Below, one piece after another: positions 50,593 through 64,000 of a DNA stretch of 64,000 nucleotides. A program made the translations under genes and the position numbers. Each line of letters opens with the position of its first letter. Position 1 is the first letter of the stretch. The notes beneath the pieces are model-generated. The model had not been told where the DNA came from. It saw only the letters and a program-made list of their open reading frames with translations, and searched no databases. Where the stretch lies: contig NZ_LSSW01000020.1 in assembly GCF_001567565.1 (NCBI RefSeq), forward strand, positions 1-64,000. Direction: 5' to 3'. Source of the DNA: Ectopseudomonas composti (GTDB lineage Bacteria; Pseudomonadota; Gammaproteobacteria; Pseudomonadales; Pseudomonadaceae).

Positions 50593-51594
50593 TCATCCCT
50601 TGCGCTTGGCCCAGGCGCCCAATTCCTTCATCAGCGCCCGCTCCTGCCCGGCGATACCCCGCAGCATCTCGGCGATCGGTCTGAAGTCCGGCGCCTCGCC
50701 CTTGCTGCGACTGGCCCGCACGCAGGCCGAGGCGAACTGGCGCCAATCATCGCCCACGGCCGTGAGCCGTTCCGAAGCCGCCTGCAGGTTGGCATCACCG
50801 ATCTTCTCGCCGGCCTCCTGCAGAAAGCTGGCGTACATGAAGCGGAAGCCCGCACCGCCGGTGCCGATCTCTTCCTGCATGCGCACGATATGAGTGAGGT
50901 ACAGGCGGTTGTACTTGGCCTGCGCCGGGTCGAGCGCCTCGACGCATTTGGCCAAGTGCTGGATGCCACGAATGCCGATCCACGGCAGCGGCATGCCGTC
51001 GAGAATGCGCGAGGTGGAAAGCACGCTCTGACGGATCAGGCGCTCCCAGTCCTGCTCCGGCGACACATCGTCGAGGTAGTACATCAGGCCCTTGGCCGCC
51101 AGCGCCCCCTTGGCGAAGCGCGCCTTCTGCAGGTCGGCGCTGGCGCAGCGCACCGGCTCCTCGAACACCGGGTCGCTGAGCAGGTACTCGTCACCCTCGC
51201 GGCCATAGGCCAGCAAGTTGTGCGCGTTGAAGTGAAAGCGCATCTCCGGCGGGAAGTACGGCAACCAGAACACCGAGCTCTGCAGGCCAGCCAGGCGGCC
51301 GCTGTCCAGCGCTGCATCCAGCGCGATGCGGCCCTGCTCGGGATTGGCGAAGGTACGGCTGGTCAGGCGCACGCCCAGACGCTTGCTCAGCGTCTTGATC
51401 AGGTGACGCGGCGGCATGCGATAGGCGATCAAGGGCATGCCACCGATCTTGACGATGGGCAGGTAGGCGAAGGCCAGGCCCGATGCCAGGCCAAAGGCCA
51501 TCGGCTCGCTCATCGGCAAACCGGCATGGGTGAGCAGGCTGGCCATGACGCCACTTTCGCAGTGGGCGCTCTGGCGGTGCTGGAACGCGGTCAT
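50593..51594 (-). CDS. BtrH-like (C39 peptidase fold) acyltransferase
   Basis: This 333-residue protein has a BtrH N-terminal domain with Cys12 in AHCESGVMASLL, His125 in AHNLLAYGREGDEYLLSDP and Asp141, the Cys-His-Asp set of papain-like C39 folds. BtrH, in butirosin synthesis, moves an acyl group from an ACP to an amine. Here it ends the DarA/DarB operon, so it may transfer the polyene from an ACP to a resorcinol hydroxyl. The ATG at 51594 overlaps the preceding stop by four bases. The C-terminal half is helical and not recognised. Confidence 0.8.
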   Translation of the reverse strand: MTAFQHRQSAHCESGVMASLLTHAGLPMSEPMAFGLASGLAFAYLPIVKIGGMPLIAYRMPPRHLIKTLSKRLGVRLTSRTFANPEQGRIALDAALDSGRLAGLQSSVFWLPYFPPEMRFHFNAHNLLAYGREGDEYLLSDPVFEEPVRCASADLQKARFAKGALAAKGLMYYLDDVSPEQDWERLIRQSVLSTSRILDGMPLPWIGIRGIQHLAKCVEALDPAQAKYNRLYLTHIVRMQEEIGTGGAGFRFMYASFLQEAGEKIGDANLQAASERLTAVGDDWRQFASACVRASRSKGEAPDFRPIAEMLRGIAGQERALMKELGAWAKRKG

Positions 51595-51998
51595 GGCAAC
51601 TCTCTCTGGTAGCGACGCAACTCGTCGACGGTCAGGCCGAAGGCGTCGGCGTAGCGCGCCAGCACCGAGGTGCTCAGGCGGCGATAGATGTGCGGGCGAA
51701 AGTGTCGGCGCAGGCGCCATTGCCACAGACCGGTGATCTGCGCCAGCGCCGGCTCGTCCATGCGGTAGCGGTACATCAGGCACTTGAGCGGCGACAGCTC
51801 GCCGCGTTGCCAGAGCGCCAGGGCCTCGGCCTCCTGCGCCTCCAGCTCGGCGACGGCCAGTTGCGTGGCGTAGGACTCGGGATCCCAGCCGACGCTCTGT
51901 GCGCCCTGGTAATGGCCGCTGTCGTCGACCGCATAAAGCAGCTTGCTGTGCCCGCCATAGGCGGAACCGGGGTCCTGGGGAACGTCGTCAAGCTTCAT
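51591..51998 (-). CDS. Small protein of unknown function in the DarA/DarB operon
   Basis: This 135-residue soluble protein has an acidic N-terminal part (VPQDPGSAYGGHSKLLYAVDD), a central helix rich in Glu and Ala, and a basic C-terminal part (WQWRLRRHFRPHIYRRLS). I recognise no family. Its start lies within the end of the DarB-like gene and its stop overlaps the BtrH-like start, so it is surely co-expressed. A TTG two codons upstream is an alternative start. Confidence 0.7.
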   Translation of the reverse strand: MKLDDVPQDPGSAYGGHSKLLYAVDDSGHYQGAQSVGWDPESYATQLAVAELEAQEAEALALWQRGELSPLKCLMYRYRMDEPALAQITGLWQWRLRRHFRPHIYRRLSTSVLARYADAFGLTVDELRRYQRELP

Positions 51999-53145
51999 CG
52001 CCAACCACCGTCAGGTGCATGAACGCACTGGAGAAACGCCCGCTTTCAGGCACGTAGCAGAGCAACCGCTGGCCGCTGCGCAAGCGCCCGCCATTGAACA
52101 GCTCCTCGAGGATGATGAAGATCGACGCCGCACCGGTATTGCCCTTGCTGGTGAGGTTGGTGAACCAGCGCTCCATGGGGATCGGCAGGTCGACGTTGGC
52201 CAGGCCCACGGCGAGCGGCTCGCGAAAGAACTCCGAGGAGTAGTGCGGCAGGAACCAGTCGATGTCCGCCACGCGCAGCTCACGCCGCGCCATGATGCGC
52301 TTGAGCGCCTCCTCCACGGTGTACTTGACGATGTTCTCGTTGAGCAGCTTGACGTTCTGCTTGATCGCCATCACCGATTGCTTCGCGCGCTCGTCGGCGT
52401 CGTAACGGCTCCAACCGCGCAAGGTGTCGTCCTGCATGTCGGCACCGGCGTACATGCAGGGCGGCATCTGGTCGGCGAACGAGAGAATGTCCAGCCAGTC
52501 GATGCGCAGGCTCAGGCCGCTTGCGTTGGGGCGATCCTGCAGCAGCACGGCGCCGGCACCGTCGGACAGCATCCAGCGCAGGAAGTCCTTCTCGAAGGCG
52601 ATCTCGGGGTGGCTCTCGAGCTCATCGACGCGGCTTTCGTACTCGGCGTTGAAATTGCGCGCCTGCATCAGCGTCGAGGCGACTTCGGAGCCACAGGCCA
52701 CGGCATGGCGACTCTCACCACTGGCCACGCTCATCCAGGCGTACTTCAGCGCCGTCATCCCGCACAGGCAGATGCCGGCAGTGGTCGCCACTTCGCAGGA
52801 GGGGTTACCCAGTTCGCCGTGCACCATCACCGCGTGCCCCGGCATGACCTGATCCGGCGACGAGGTACTGGCCACCAGGCAGTCCAGCTGATTCAGCTCG
52901 AACCCATTGCCCTGCAAACCACGAATGGCCTCGGCACTGAGCTGGGCGTTGCTCATGCTCGGCTCGCCCGTGTGCGGATCGATCACGTAGTGGCGCTGCT
53001 GGATGCCATTACGGCGCAGCACCAGCCTGCGCGCACGCGACGGCTTGCTACCGACCATGCCCAGGCGCGCTTCCATCTGCTCGTTGTCCACAGGCTCATG
53101 CGGCAGGCAGGTGCTGATGCGGTTGATGAATACAGGGGTTACCAC
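51988..53145 (-). CDS. darB: DarB-like beta-ketoacyl-ACP synthase III
   Basis: This 385-residue KAS III-like enzyme has a Cys-His-Asn triad: Cys126 in TTAGICLCGM, His in FLPHYSSEFF and Asn in KGNTGAAS. DarB enzymes condense two beta-ketoacyl units and cyclise them on the way to dialkylresorcinols or cyclohexanediones. The DarA-like gene 20 bases upstream supports this identification. An ordinary FabH role is less likely given the long length and the gene context. Confidence 0.82.
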   Translation of the reverse strand: MVTPVFINRISTCLPHEPVDNEQMEARLGMVGSKPSRARRLVLRRNGIQQRHYVIDPHTGEPSMSNAQLSAEAIRGLQGNGFELNQLDCLVASTSSPDQVMPGHAVMVHGELGNPSCEVATTAGICLCGMTALKYAWMSVASGESRHAVACGSEVASTLMQARNFNAEYESRVDELESHPEIAFEKDFLRWMLSDGAGAVLLQDRPNASGLSLRIDWLDILSFADQMPPCMYAGADMQDDTLRGWSRYDADERAKQSVMAIKQNVKLLNENIVKYTVEEALKRIMARRELRVADIDWFLPHYSSEFFREPLAVGLANVDLPIPMERWFTNLTSKGNTGAASIFIILEELFNGGRLRSGQRLLCYVPESGRFSSAFMHLTVVGDEA

Positions 53146-53165
53146 GGTCTTACCTCAGGGTCACT

Positions 53166-54083
53166 TCACTCGCCGGACGGGCCGGCAAAGTAGGCCTTCT
53201 CTTTCTGGATACGCGCCTTGAACAGCGGTGCCAGCAACTTCTTCAAAACAGCCGTGATCGGCACCACGGTCAGGATCAGGCAGATCAGAAACACGATGTA
53301 CAGCACCAGACCGGCGCCGCGTCGGCGGCTCTGCTGCGGGCCAAGCGCCGACAACAGACGGCTCCACAGGGTGAAGCTGCGATTGCCAACCTTCTCGCTG
53401 GCGATCAGCTTCTCATCCACCTTGACCGCGCCAAGGCCTGCGAGCATCGGCTGCTCGATGGGCAATCGATCCGCGCGCAGGCGGCGTGCCATAGCGTCGC
53501 CGAAGCGACTGGCCGCCGCCAATTCCCGCTCGTCGATACCTGCACGCGGCACCCAGCTATAGGGCTTCTGCCGACCCGTGAACATCCACAGCGGCGTGGC
53601 CAGGAAGCTCGCGGCGGTACCGCAGGCGTCGGTCAGCACCACGTTGTCGACCAGCCGGGCACCCAGCGCCTGCAGGCGCGCCTTGACCTTCTCCTGCGCC
53701 ATCAGCCACATGTTGCGGCAACCGATCAGCGTGACCACCGGCGTGTCCTTAAGCAGACGAGCGGCCTCGGGCGAAGCGAGAAAGCTGGTACAGGGCAATG
53801 AGGGCGAGAGAAACCAGACCTGATAGGCCAGGATAACCAGGTCATAGCGCTTGTCGGCATCGACGGCCAGCGGCAGCAAGGGCTGCGGCTTCATCAGCAC
53901 GGTTTCCGGGAAGATGCGAAAGAAACCGAGAAACGGCCAGGGAAAGGGAAATGGCTCGGCCGGTTGCAGCGCCAGGAAATCCACCTGGATGTCGTCACAC
54001 TCGCGCAGCGGCGCACAGACCGATTGCGCCAAGCGGTCTAATTGGCCAGTCTGAGAAAAATGGACGACTAAAACATGACGCAT
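53166..54083 (-). CDS. darA: DarA-like dialkylresorcinol condensing enzyme (aromatase)
   Basis: This 305-residue protein has a flavodoxin-like start (HVLVVHFSQTGQLDRLAQSV), the family segment ACGTAASFLATPLWMFTG, and one C-terminal hydrophobic helix (LVLYIVFLICLILTVVPIT). Proteins of this type are known as dialkylresorcinol condensing enzymes; DarA is thought to aromatise the ring formed by DarB. The membrane anchor fits action on long alkyl or aryl chains. It is the first gene of the minus-strand operon. Confidence 0.82.
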   Translation of the reverse strand: MRHVLVVHFSQTGQLDRLAQSVCAPLRECDDIQVDFLALQPAEPFPFPWPFLGFFRIFPETVLMKPQPLLPLAVDADKRYDLVILAYQVWFLSPSLPCTSFLASPEAARLLKDTPVVTLIGCRNMWLMAQEKVKARLQALGARLVDNVVLTDACGTAASFLATPLWMFTGRQKPYSWVPRAGIDERELAAASRFGDAMARRLRADRLPIEQPMLAGLGAVKVDEKLIASEKVGNRSFTLWSRLLSALGPQQSRRRGAGLVLYIVFLICLILTVVPITAVLKKLLAPLFKARIQKEKAYFAGPSGE

Positions 54084-54115
54084 TCGTGGCGCATTCCCTG
54101 CAAAATGGCCGAATT

Positions 54116-54598
54116 ATGCCACAGAGACTTCTTCAAACCGTAACTCGCCTATGCCAAGTTTGCCTATTGGTTCCGCTGCTCGCCTGCCAATCGCTCCAGG
54201 CAGGCGACCTGCTGATCGAGGTGCAAGGCACATCGGATCAGGCAAACCTGTATCTGGCACTGGTACCGGCCGACCAACAGGACTGGCAACCCAGCCTGTA
54301 CGAACTGCAGGGAACGCAAACGCCGCTGCGCATCGCCGCCCTGCCGCCCGGTCGTTACGCCGTACAGGTCTTCCAAGACAGCAACGGCAATGGCCAGCTG
54401 GATCTCAGCCCACGCGGCATTCCGCTGGAGCCGGTGGGCTTCTCCGGCAACCCGTCGCTGTTCGGCGGTAAACCCAAACCCAGCGACAGCCTGTTCGAAC
54501 ATGGCACGACGGACGGTGTGATCAACGTGCGCCTGATCCCGCCACGCAAGAAGCAGGAGCGCCTGACGCCCGCACCGCCGCCTAACGGGGACCGCTAG
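54116..54598 (+). CDS. Secreted DUF2141-like protein
   Basis: This 160-residue protein has a signal peptide (CQVCLLVPLLACQSLQAGD; a Cys in this region could also be a weak lipobox). The mature part has the DUF2141 pattern VQVFQDSNGNGQLDLSPRGIPLEPVGFS. Its function is unknown. I take the ATG at 54116. It is divergent from the DarA-like gene across only 32 bases and converges with hemE. I think the PAO1 counterpart sits beside hemE, so this marks the end of the insertion. Confidence 0.8.
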   Translation: MPQRLLQTVTRLCQVCLLVPLLACQSLQAGDLLIEVQGTSDQANLYLALVPADQQDWQPSLYELQGTQTPLRIAALPPGRYAVQVFQDSNGNGQLDLSPRGIPLEPVGFSGNPSLFGGKPKPSDSLFEHGTTDGVINVRLIPPRKKQERLTPAPPPNGDR

Positions 54599-54634
54599 CA
54601 GCCAGGCTTGGCCTGGTCGCCAGCAGGCTACGGC

Positions 54635-55702
54635 TTACTGGTGATACTGCGCAGACAACTCGTGCACCGCCTCGAAGAAGGCGCCAGCGTGCGCCGGGTC
54701 GACCTCCGGGGTGATGCCATGGCCAAGGTTGAACACATGGCCGCTGCCGGCACCGTAAGCCGCCAGGATGCGCGCCACTTCGGCACGAATCGCAGCCGGC
54801 TTGGCGTAGAGCACCGCCGGATCCATGTTGCCTTGCAGGGCGACCTTGTCACCGACACGAGCGCGAGCGCTGCCGATGTCGCACGTCCAGTCCAAACCAA
54901 GCGCTTCGGCGCCGGTTTCAGCCAGCGATTCGAGCCACAGACCGCCGCCCTTGGTGAACAGAATCACCGGCACACGGCGACCGTCGTGTTCGCGGATCAG
55001 GCCGTCGACGATCTTCTTCATGTAGGCCAGGGAGAACTCCTGATAGGCCGCTGCCGACAGCGCGCCGCCCCAGGAGTCGAAGATCTGCACCGCTTGTGCA
55101 CCGGCGAGGATCTGCCCGTTCAGATAGGCCGTGACCGACTGCGCCAGCTTGTCGAGCAGCGCATGCAGGGCCTGCGGGTTGTCATAGAGCATGGCCTTGG
55201 TCTTGCGGAAATCCTTCGACGAACCGCCTTCGACCATGTAGGTAGCCAGCGTCCACGGGCTGCCGGAGAAGCCGATCAACGGCACGCGGCCATTGAGCTC
55301 ACGACGAATGGTGCGCACCGCATCCATCACGTAACCCAGATCCTTCTCGGCATCCGTCACGGACAACGCCTCGACGTCGGCCAGGTTGCTGATCACCTTC
55401 TTGAAGCGCGGCCCCTCACCCGTCTCGAAATACAGGCCCTGGCCCATGGCGTCGGGAATAGTGAGGATGTCGGAGAACAGAATCGCTGCATCCAGTTGCG
55501 GGTAGCGATCCAGTGGCTGGATGGTGACCTCGCAGGCCAGCTCCGGGTTCTTCATCAGGCTCACGAAGTCGCCGGCCTTGGCCCGGGTCGCGCGGTACTC
55601 CGGCAGATAGCGACCGGCCTGGCGCATCATCCAGACGGGCGTGACATCCACGGGTTGCTTGAGCAGGGCACGAAGGAAACGGTCGTTCTTCAGGGCGGTC
55701 AT
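54635..55702 (-). CDS. hemE: Uroporphyrinogen decarboxylase
   Basis: HemE removes four carboxyl groups from uroporphyrinogen III to give coproporphyrinogen III in haem synthesis. The 355-residue protein has the signature [20 protein letters not shown] and the second signature [18 protein letters not shown]. The start at 55702 ([16 protein letters not shown]) matches the family. It is downstream of gltBD but separated from it by a strong terminator. Confidence 0.96.
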   Translation of the reverse strand: MTALKNDRFLRALLKQPVDVTPVWMMRQAGRYLPEYRATRAKAGDFVSLMKNPELACEVTIQPLDRYPQLDAAILFSDILTIPDAMGQGLYFETGEGPRFKKVISNLADVEALSVTDAEKDLGYVMDAVRTIRRELNGRVPLIGFSGSPWTLATYMVEGGSSKDFRKTKAMLYDNPQALHALLDKLAQSVTAYLNGQILAGAQAVQIFDSWGGALSAAAYQEFSLAYMKKIVDGLIREHDGRRVPVILFTKGGGLWLESLAETGAEALGLDWTCDIGSARARVGDKVALQGNMDPAVLYAKPAAIRAEVARILAAYGAGSGHVFNLGHGITPEVDPAHAGAFFEAVHELSAQYHQ

Positions 55703-55748
55703 GGCGGCATCCGGCGAAAAAAGTGCGGGCATTTTCGCAGAGCGCAAA

Positions 55749-55780
55749 ACAAAAGGCACGGCGAGTGCCGTGCCTTTTGT
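55749..55780 (-). terminator. Terminator of the gltBD operon
   Basis: A perfect 14-bp stem (ACAAAAGGCACGGC with its complement) has a four-base loop. On the minus strand it is followed by a TTTTG tract. It lies 42 bases after the gltD stop codon. Confidence 0.9.
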
Positions 55781-55821
55781 CCATCGCGACGATTTGTCTC
55801 GTCTTTACTTGCGCTGCGTCA

Positions 55822-57249
<1,428 letters not shown>

Positions 57250-57274
57250 TCATCAAACCACTTCAGGCGCATTC

Positions 57275-61723
<4,449 letters not shown>

Positions 61724-61833
61724 AGGGGAACTCTCACCAGGCTGCCTAGACCTCAGGCAAATTACTTTCTAATTCAATTACTTAAACCCGAAAAGCGGGC
61801 ACGGGCCAGCTTTGCGTGGGCAAAAGGGAGGTC

Positions 61834-61862
61834 ATTGTACATATCCCCCCATGTCGTCACAA
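61834..61862 (-). promoter_or_regulatory. Candidate sigma-70 promoter of gltB
   Basis: On the minus strand, TTGTGA (four of six matches) is followed after exactly 17 bases by TACAAT (five of six). This gives a leader of about 105 bases before gltB. Confidence 0.5.
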
Positions 61863-61875
61863 ATCTTCGTGACGA
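61854..61875. promoter_or_regulatory. Possible operator upstream of gltB
   Basis: A perfect 7-bp inverted repeat, TCGTCAC-N8-GTGACGA, overlaps the candidate -35 box of gltB. Its position would suit a repressor or activator site. No specific regulator is recognised. Confidence 0.35.
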
Positions 61876-61960
61876 GGGGGTGAAAATTAATGTCGCAAAA
61901 CCGAAGGATAAGACCGCAAGGTCGTGCTAACGACCAGGCGGTCATCTTGCGACAGAGCGC

Positions 61961-63508
61961 TTAGCGGCTCATTTCCTGCTGGATGCTGCCCAAGGTCCGA
62001 GGCCAGGGCTTGCCCGCCTGAAGCTTGGCCGGCAGGGTTTTGACCGCTGCCTGAGCGGCGTCGCGACTGGAGAAACTACCATAGGTCAGCACGTACAGCG
62101 GCTGTCCTTGATGGATCTTCTTGAAGTAGCGGTATTCGCTACCCCCCTCACGCACCAGCGCCTGGATATTGGCCTCGGAGCGCGAGCCGACCACCTGCAG
62201 GGCGTAGCGGGACGCAGGTTGTTGCGCGTACCAGCCTCCTGAAGCGGCACTAGGCGTCGCAGCTTGAGCGGGCGCGGGCTTGGGGGCAGGTTTCGGCGCA
62301 GGGGGCGGAGCTGGAGCTGCAGGCTTGGGCGCAGCAGGCTCAGGCTGCTTGGCCGGTGCCGGTGCCGGTGCCGCAGCGACTGGAGCCGAGGGCGCAGTCA
62401 CTGTCGAGGGCTCAGTCGATGCCGGCGGCTCGAAGTCGTCCAACTCCTCACCTGCAGCCTCGGCCAAGGGCTGGCGAATCACCGCTTGCGACTCACCCAC
62501 CAGCGGTAGTGGCAGCGGCTGACTGGCCCCCGCGAATTCGATGGCGGGAGCAGGCCCCTCGGCGGCCGGCGTTTGCGCCGGCTCTTCAGCTTCCACGGCA
62601 GGTGCAGAGGACTGCAGAGGCAGCGAGGTATTGCTGGCCACCGGCGCCGACGAAGAAGACTCACGGCCCTGCATGAACCACGCCGCGGCAACGCCCACCA
62701 ACACGACAGCCAGTGCCAGCACATGCTTCTTCGGCAGCGAGAAACCGCCACCGGGTCCGCGCCCAGAGGAGCGCTGCGCAAGCATCTGCTCGACCAGCAA
62801 CTCACGAGCTTCCTGATTGATCGCCCCCGGCCACCCCTGGGAACGGGCATGAATGTCTTCGATCTGCTCCTCGCTCAGCACATCGATATCCTGACCAGCA
62901 CCCTCGAGACGCTGCGCCAGATAGTCGCGCGTCTCGTCCTCGCCATAAGGCTGCAGCTCGATGGCGTGATAGCACTCTTCACCGCCCGCCAAAGCCTCCA
63001 GTCGAGCCAGCAATTCCTGCTCGGCGAACAGAAAGACGTGAGGCCGCCCCTCGCCGCCCCCGGCAGCGAGCACCAACAGATTCTTCAGGGCCACGTCGTC
63101 CAGCTGATCAGCATCATCGACCAGCAGATAGACCTCCTGCCCCGTCAGTGCCAACTGCCCAACTTGCGCCAGAATCGAGCGCACATCAGCCTGCGCAACG
63201 GACAAGCCCTGCGCCACCTGGCGCAACAGCGCCTCGCTACTGGTGACACCCTGCGCAATCACTACGCTCTGCACCGCCTGCTTGTTGGTACTGGCGACAA
63301 GCGCCTGCCGCAACAGCGTTTTACCACTGCCCTGCGGCCCAACCACCGCCAGCAAAAGCTGGCTGTATCGCGCCAGGTGGTGCAACTGCCCCAGCACCGG
63401 CTTGCGCTGGGCAGGAAAGAACTTGAAGCCGGGCACGCGCGGCGCAAAGGGGTCGTGACTGAATTGGTAATGCGCCAGGAAAGCTTCGTCAGCATGCAAA
63501 CTGGTCAT
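61961..63508 (-). CDS. AAA ATPase with SPOR domain (DamX-like)
   Basis: This 515-residue protein has an N-terminal AAA domain (Walker A GPQGSGKT, Walker B VYLLVDDADQLD), one membrane helix at about residues 260-280 (VLALAVVLVGVAAAWFM), a long Pro/Ala-rich periplasmic linker, and a C-terminal SPOR domain that binds denuded peptidoglycan at the septum. E. coli DamX has the helix and SPOR parts in the same location near aroB. A role in cell division is likely. Confidence 0.88.
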   Translation of the reverse strand: MTSLHADEAFLAHYQFSHDPFAPRVPGFKFFPAQRKPVLGQLHHLARYSQLLLAVVGPQGSGKTLLRQALVASTNKQAVQSVVIAQGVTSSEALLRQVAQGLSVAQADVRSILAQVGQLALTGQEVYLLVDDADQLDDVALKNLLVLAAGGGEGRPHVFLFAEQELLARLEALAGGEECYHAIELQPYGEDETRDYLAQRLEGAGQDIDVLSEEQIEDIHARSQGWPGAINQEARELLVEQMLAQRSSGRGPGGGFSLPKKHVLALAVVLVGVAAAWFMQGRESSSSAPVASNTSLPLQSSAPAVEAEEPAQTPAAEGPAPAIEFAGASQPLPLPLVGESQAVIRQPLAEAAGEELDDFEPPASTEPSTVTAPSAPVAAAPAPAPAKQPEPAAPKPAAPAPPPAPKPAPKPAPAQAATPSAASGGWYAQQPASRYALQVVGSRSEANIQALVREGGSEYRYFKKIHQGQPLYVLTYGSFSSRDAAQAAVKTLPAKLQAGKPWPRTLGSIQQEMSR

Positions 63509-63518
63509 GAATCACTCT

Positions 63519-64000
63519 TCAAGAGTTGGACGACTGAGCCAGCGCGACGTAATCGCTACGCAGCGTGGCGTCGAGAATTTCACGCGGATAATCAGCGGTC
63601 ACTACCGCTTCACCCAGGCGTTTGAGCAACACGAGGCGCAACTGCCCATCGAGGACCTTCTTGTCGACCGCCATATGTTCCAGGAACTGCTCTGGCGTCA
63701 TGTCCTGCGGAGGCACGACAGGCAGGCCGGCAGCCTGCAGCAGGCGCACACCACGATCGCGCTCTTGTGCCGACAACCAGCCCAGACGATAAGACATTTC
63801 CAGCGCCATCACCGTTCCGGCGGCGACAGCCTCGCCGTGCAACCAGACACCATAACCCTGCTCGGTCTCGATGGCATGACCGAAGGTGTGCCCCAGATTC
63901 AACGTCGCACGCACGCCGGACTCACGCTCATCCGCACCGACCACCTGGGCTTTGGCCGCACACGAACGCTCGATAGCATAGGTCAGCGCAGCACCATCCA
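63519..64000 (-). CDS. aroB: 3-dehydroquinate synthase, 3' part
   Basis: AroB makes 3-dehydroquinate in the shikimate pathway. The frame stays open to the window edge, so the N-terminal part, including the NAD-binding region, is missing. The visible part contains [21 protein letters not shown] with metal-binding His residues and LHGEAVAAG with the third metal ligand. The order aroB, then the SPOR-domain AAA gene, is conserved in gammaproteobacteria. Confidence 0.95.
   Translation of the reverse strand, partial: DGAALTYAIERSCAAKAQVVGADERESGVRATLNLGHTFGHAIETEQGYGVWLHGEAVAAGTVMALEMSYRLGWLSAQERDRGVRLLQAAGLPVVPPQDMTPEQFLEHMAVDKKVLDGQLRLVLLKRLGEAVVTADYPREILDATLRSDYVALAQSSNS

Noticed and set aside
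62264..62420. A possible tandem DNA repeat (GCx-rich, GGTGCCGGT units)
   Set aside because: It encodes the Pro/Ala-rich periplasmic linker of the SPOR-domain protein, so low-complexity coding explains it.

Overview
The window comes from a high-GC gammaproteobacterial chromosome, almost certainly Pseudomonas and, from overall feel, the P. mendocina/oleovorans/alcaligenes side of the genus. The flanks follow the gene order I remember from P. aeruginosa PAO1 (aceF, dipA, msrA, acyl-CoA dehydrogenase, nhaP2, a MscK-type channel, selO, metY, universal stress protein, ParA-like ATPase, then hemE, gltD, gltB, a SPOR-domain AAA protein, aroB). No phage, insertion sequence, tRNA, rRNA or CRISPR array was seen. 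No gene-free stretch exceeds 300 bases.

1-27 kb is mostly ordinary core: the 3' end of aceF; c-di-GMP turnover (DipA with a degenerate GGDEF site, and an HD-GYP protein); repair and modification enzymes (MsrA, RlmJ, SelO); transporters (YbfB/YjiJ-type MFS, NhaP2, MscK, an SLC13-family permease); nitronate monooxygenase, acyl-CoA dehydrogenase, MetY, Trx2, a hotdog thioesterase, a Usp protein, a lipoprotein and an orphan ParA-like ATPase.

27.2-54.1 kb is the remarkable part: a 27-kb aryl-polyene pigment locus placed inside that core order. The left operon (27.3-44.5 kb, nearly all genes overlapping) holds the type II polyketide set: KS, a Cys-less KS-like partner, KR, dehydratases, two ACPs, an AMP ligase fused to a dehydratase, a thioesterase, acyl- and glycosyltransferases, and LolA-like plus MMPL exporters. 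It also has an ammonia lyase (predicted source of a cinnamate or coumarate starter) and a flavin-dependent halogenase. A second block (46.0-50.4 kb) carries a third hotdog protein, an ABC-2 exporter, a third ACP, another KS and another KS-like protein. A divergent block on the minus strand (50.6-54.1 kb) carries DarA-like and DarB-like dialkylresorcinol enzymes, a BtrH-like acyltransferase and a small unknown protein. Together these predict an aryl-polyene carboxylic acid, possibly halogenated and methylated, esterified to a dialkylresorcinol: a flexirubin/arcuflavin-like hybrid pigment of the outer membrane. This product is an inference from gene content.

54.1-64 kb returns to core: a DUF2141-like protein, hemE, gltD-gltB with a candidate promoter and operator and a strong terminator, a SPOR-domain AAA protein, and the 3' part of aroB cut by the window edge.

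Palindromic repeats of at least four types are scattered in the window. One lies inside the signal-peptide region of the LolA-like gene, and one separates two parts of the pigment operon.
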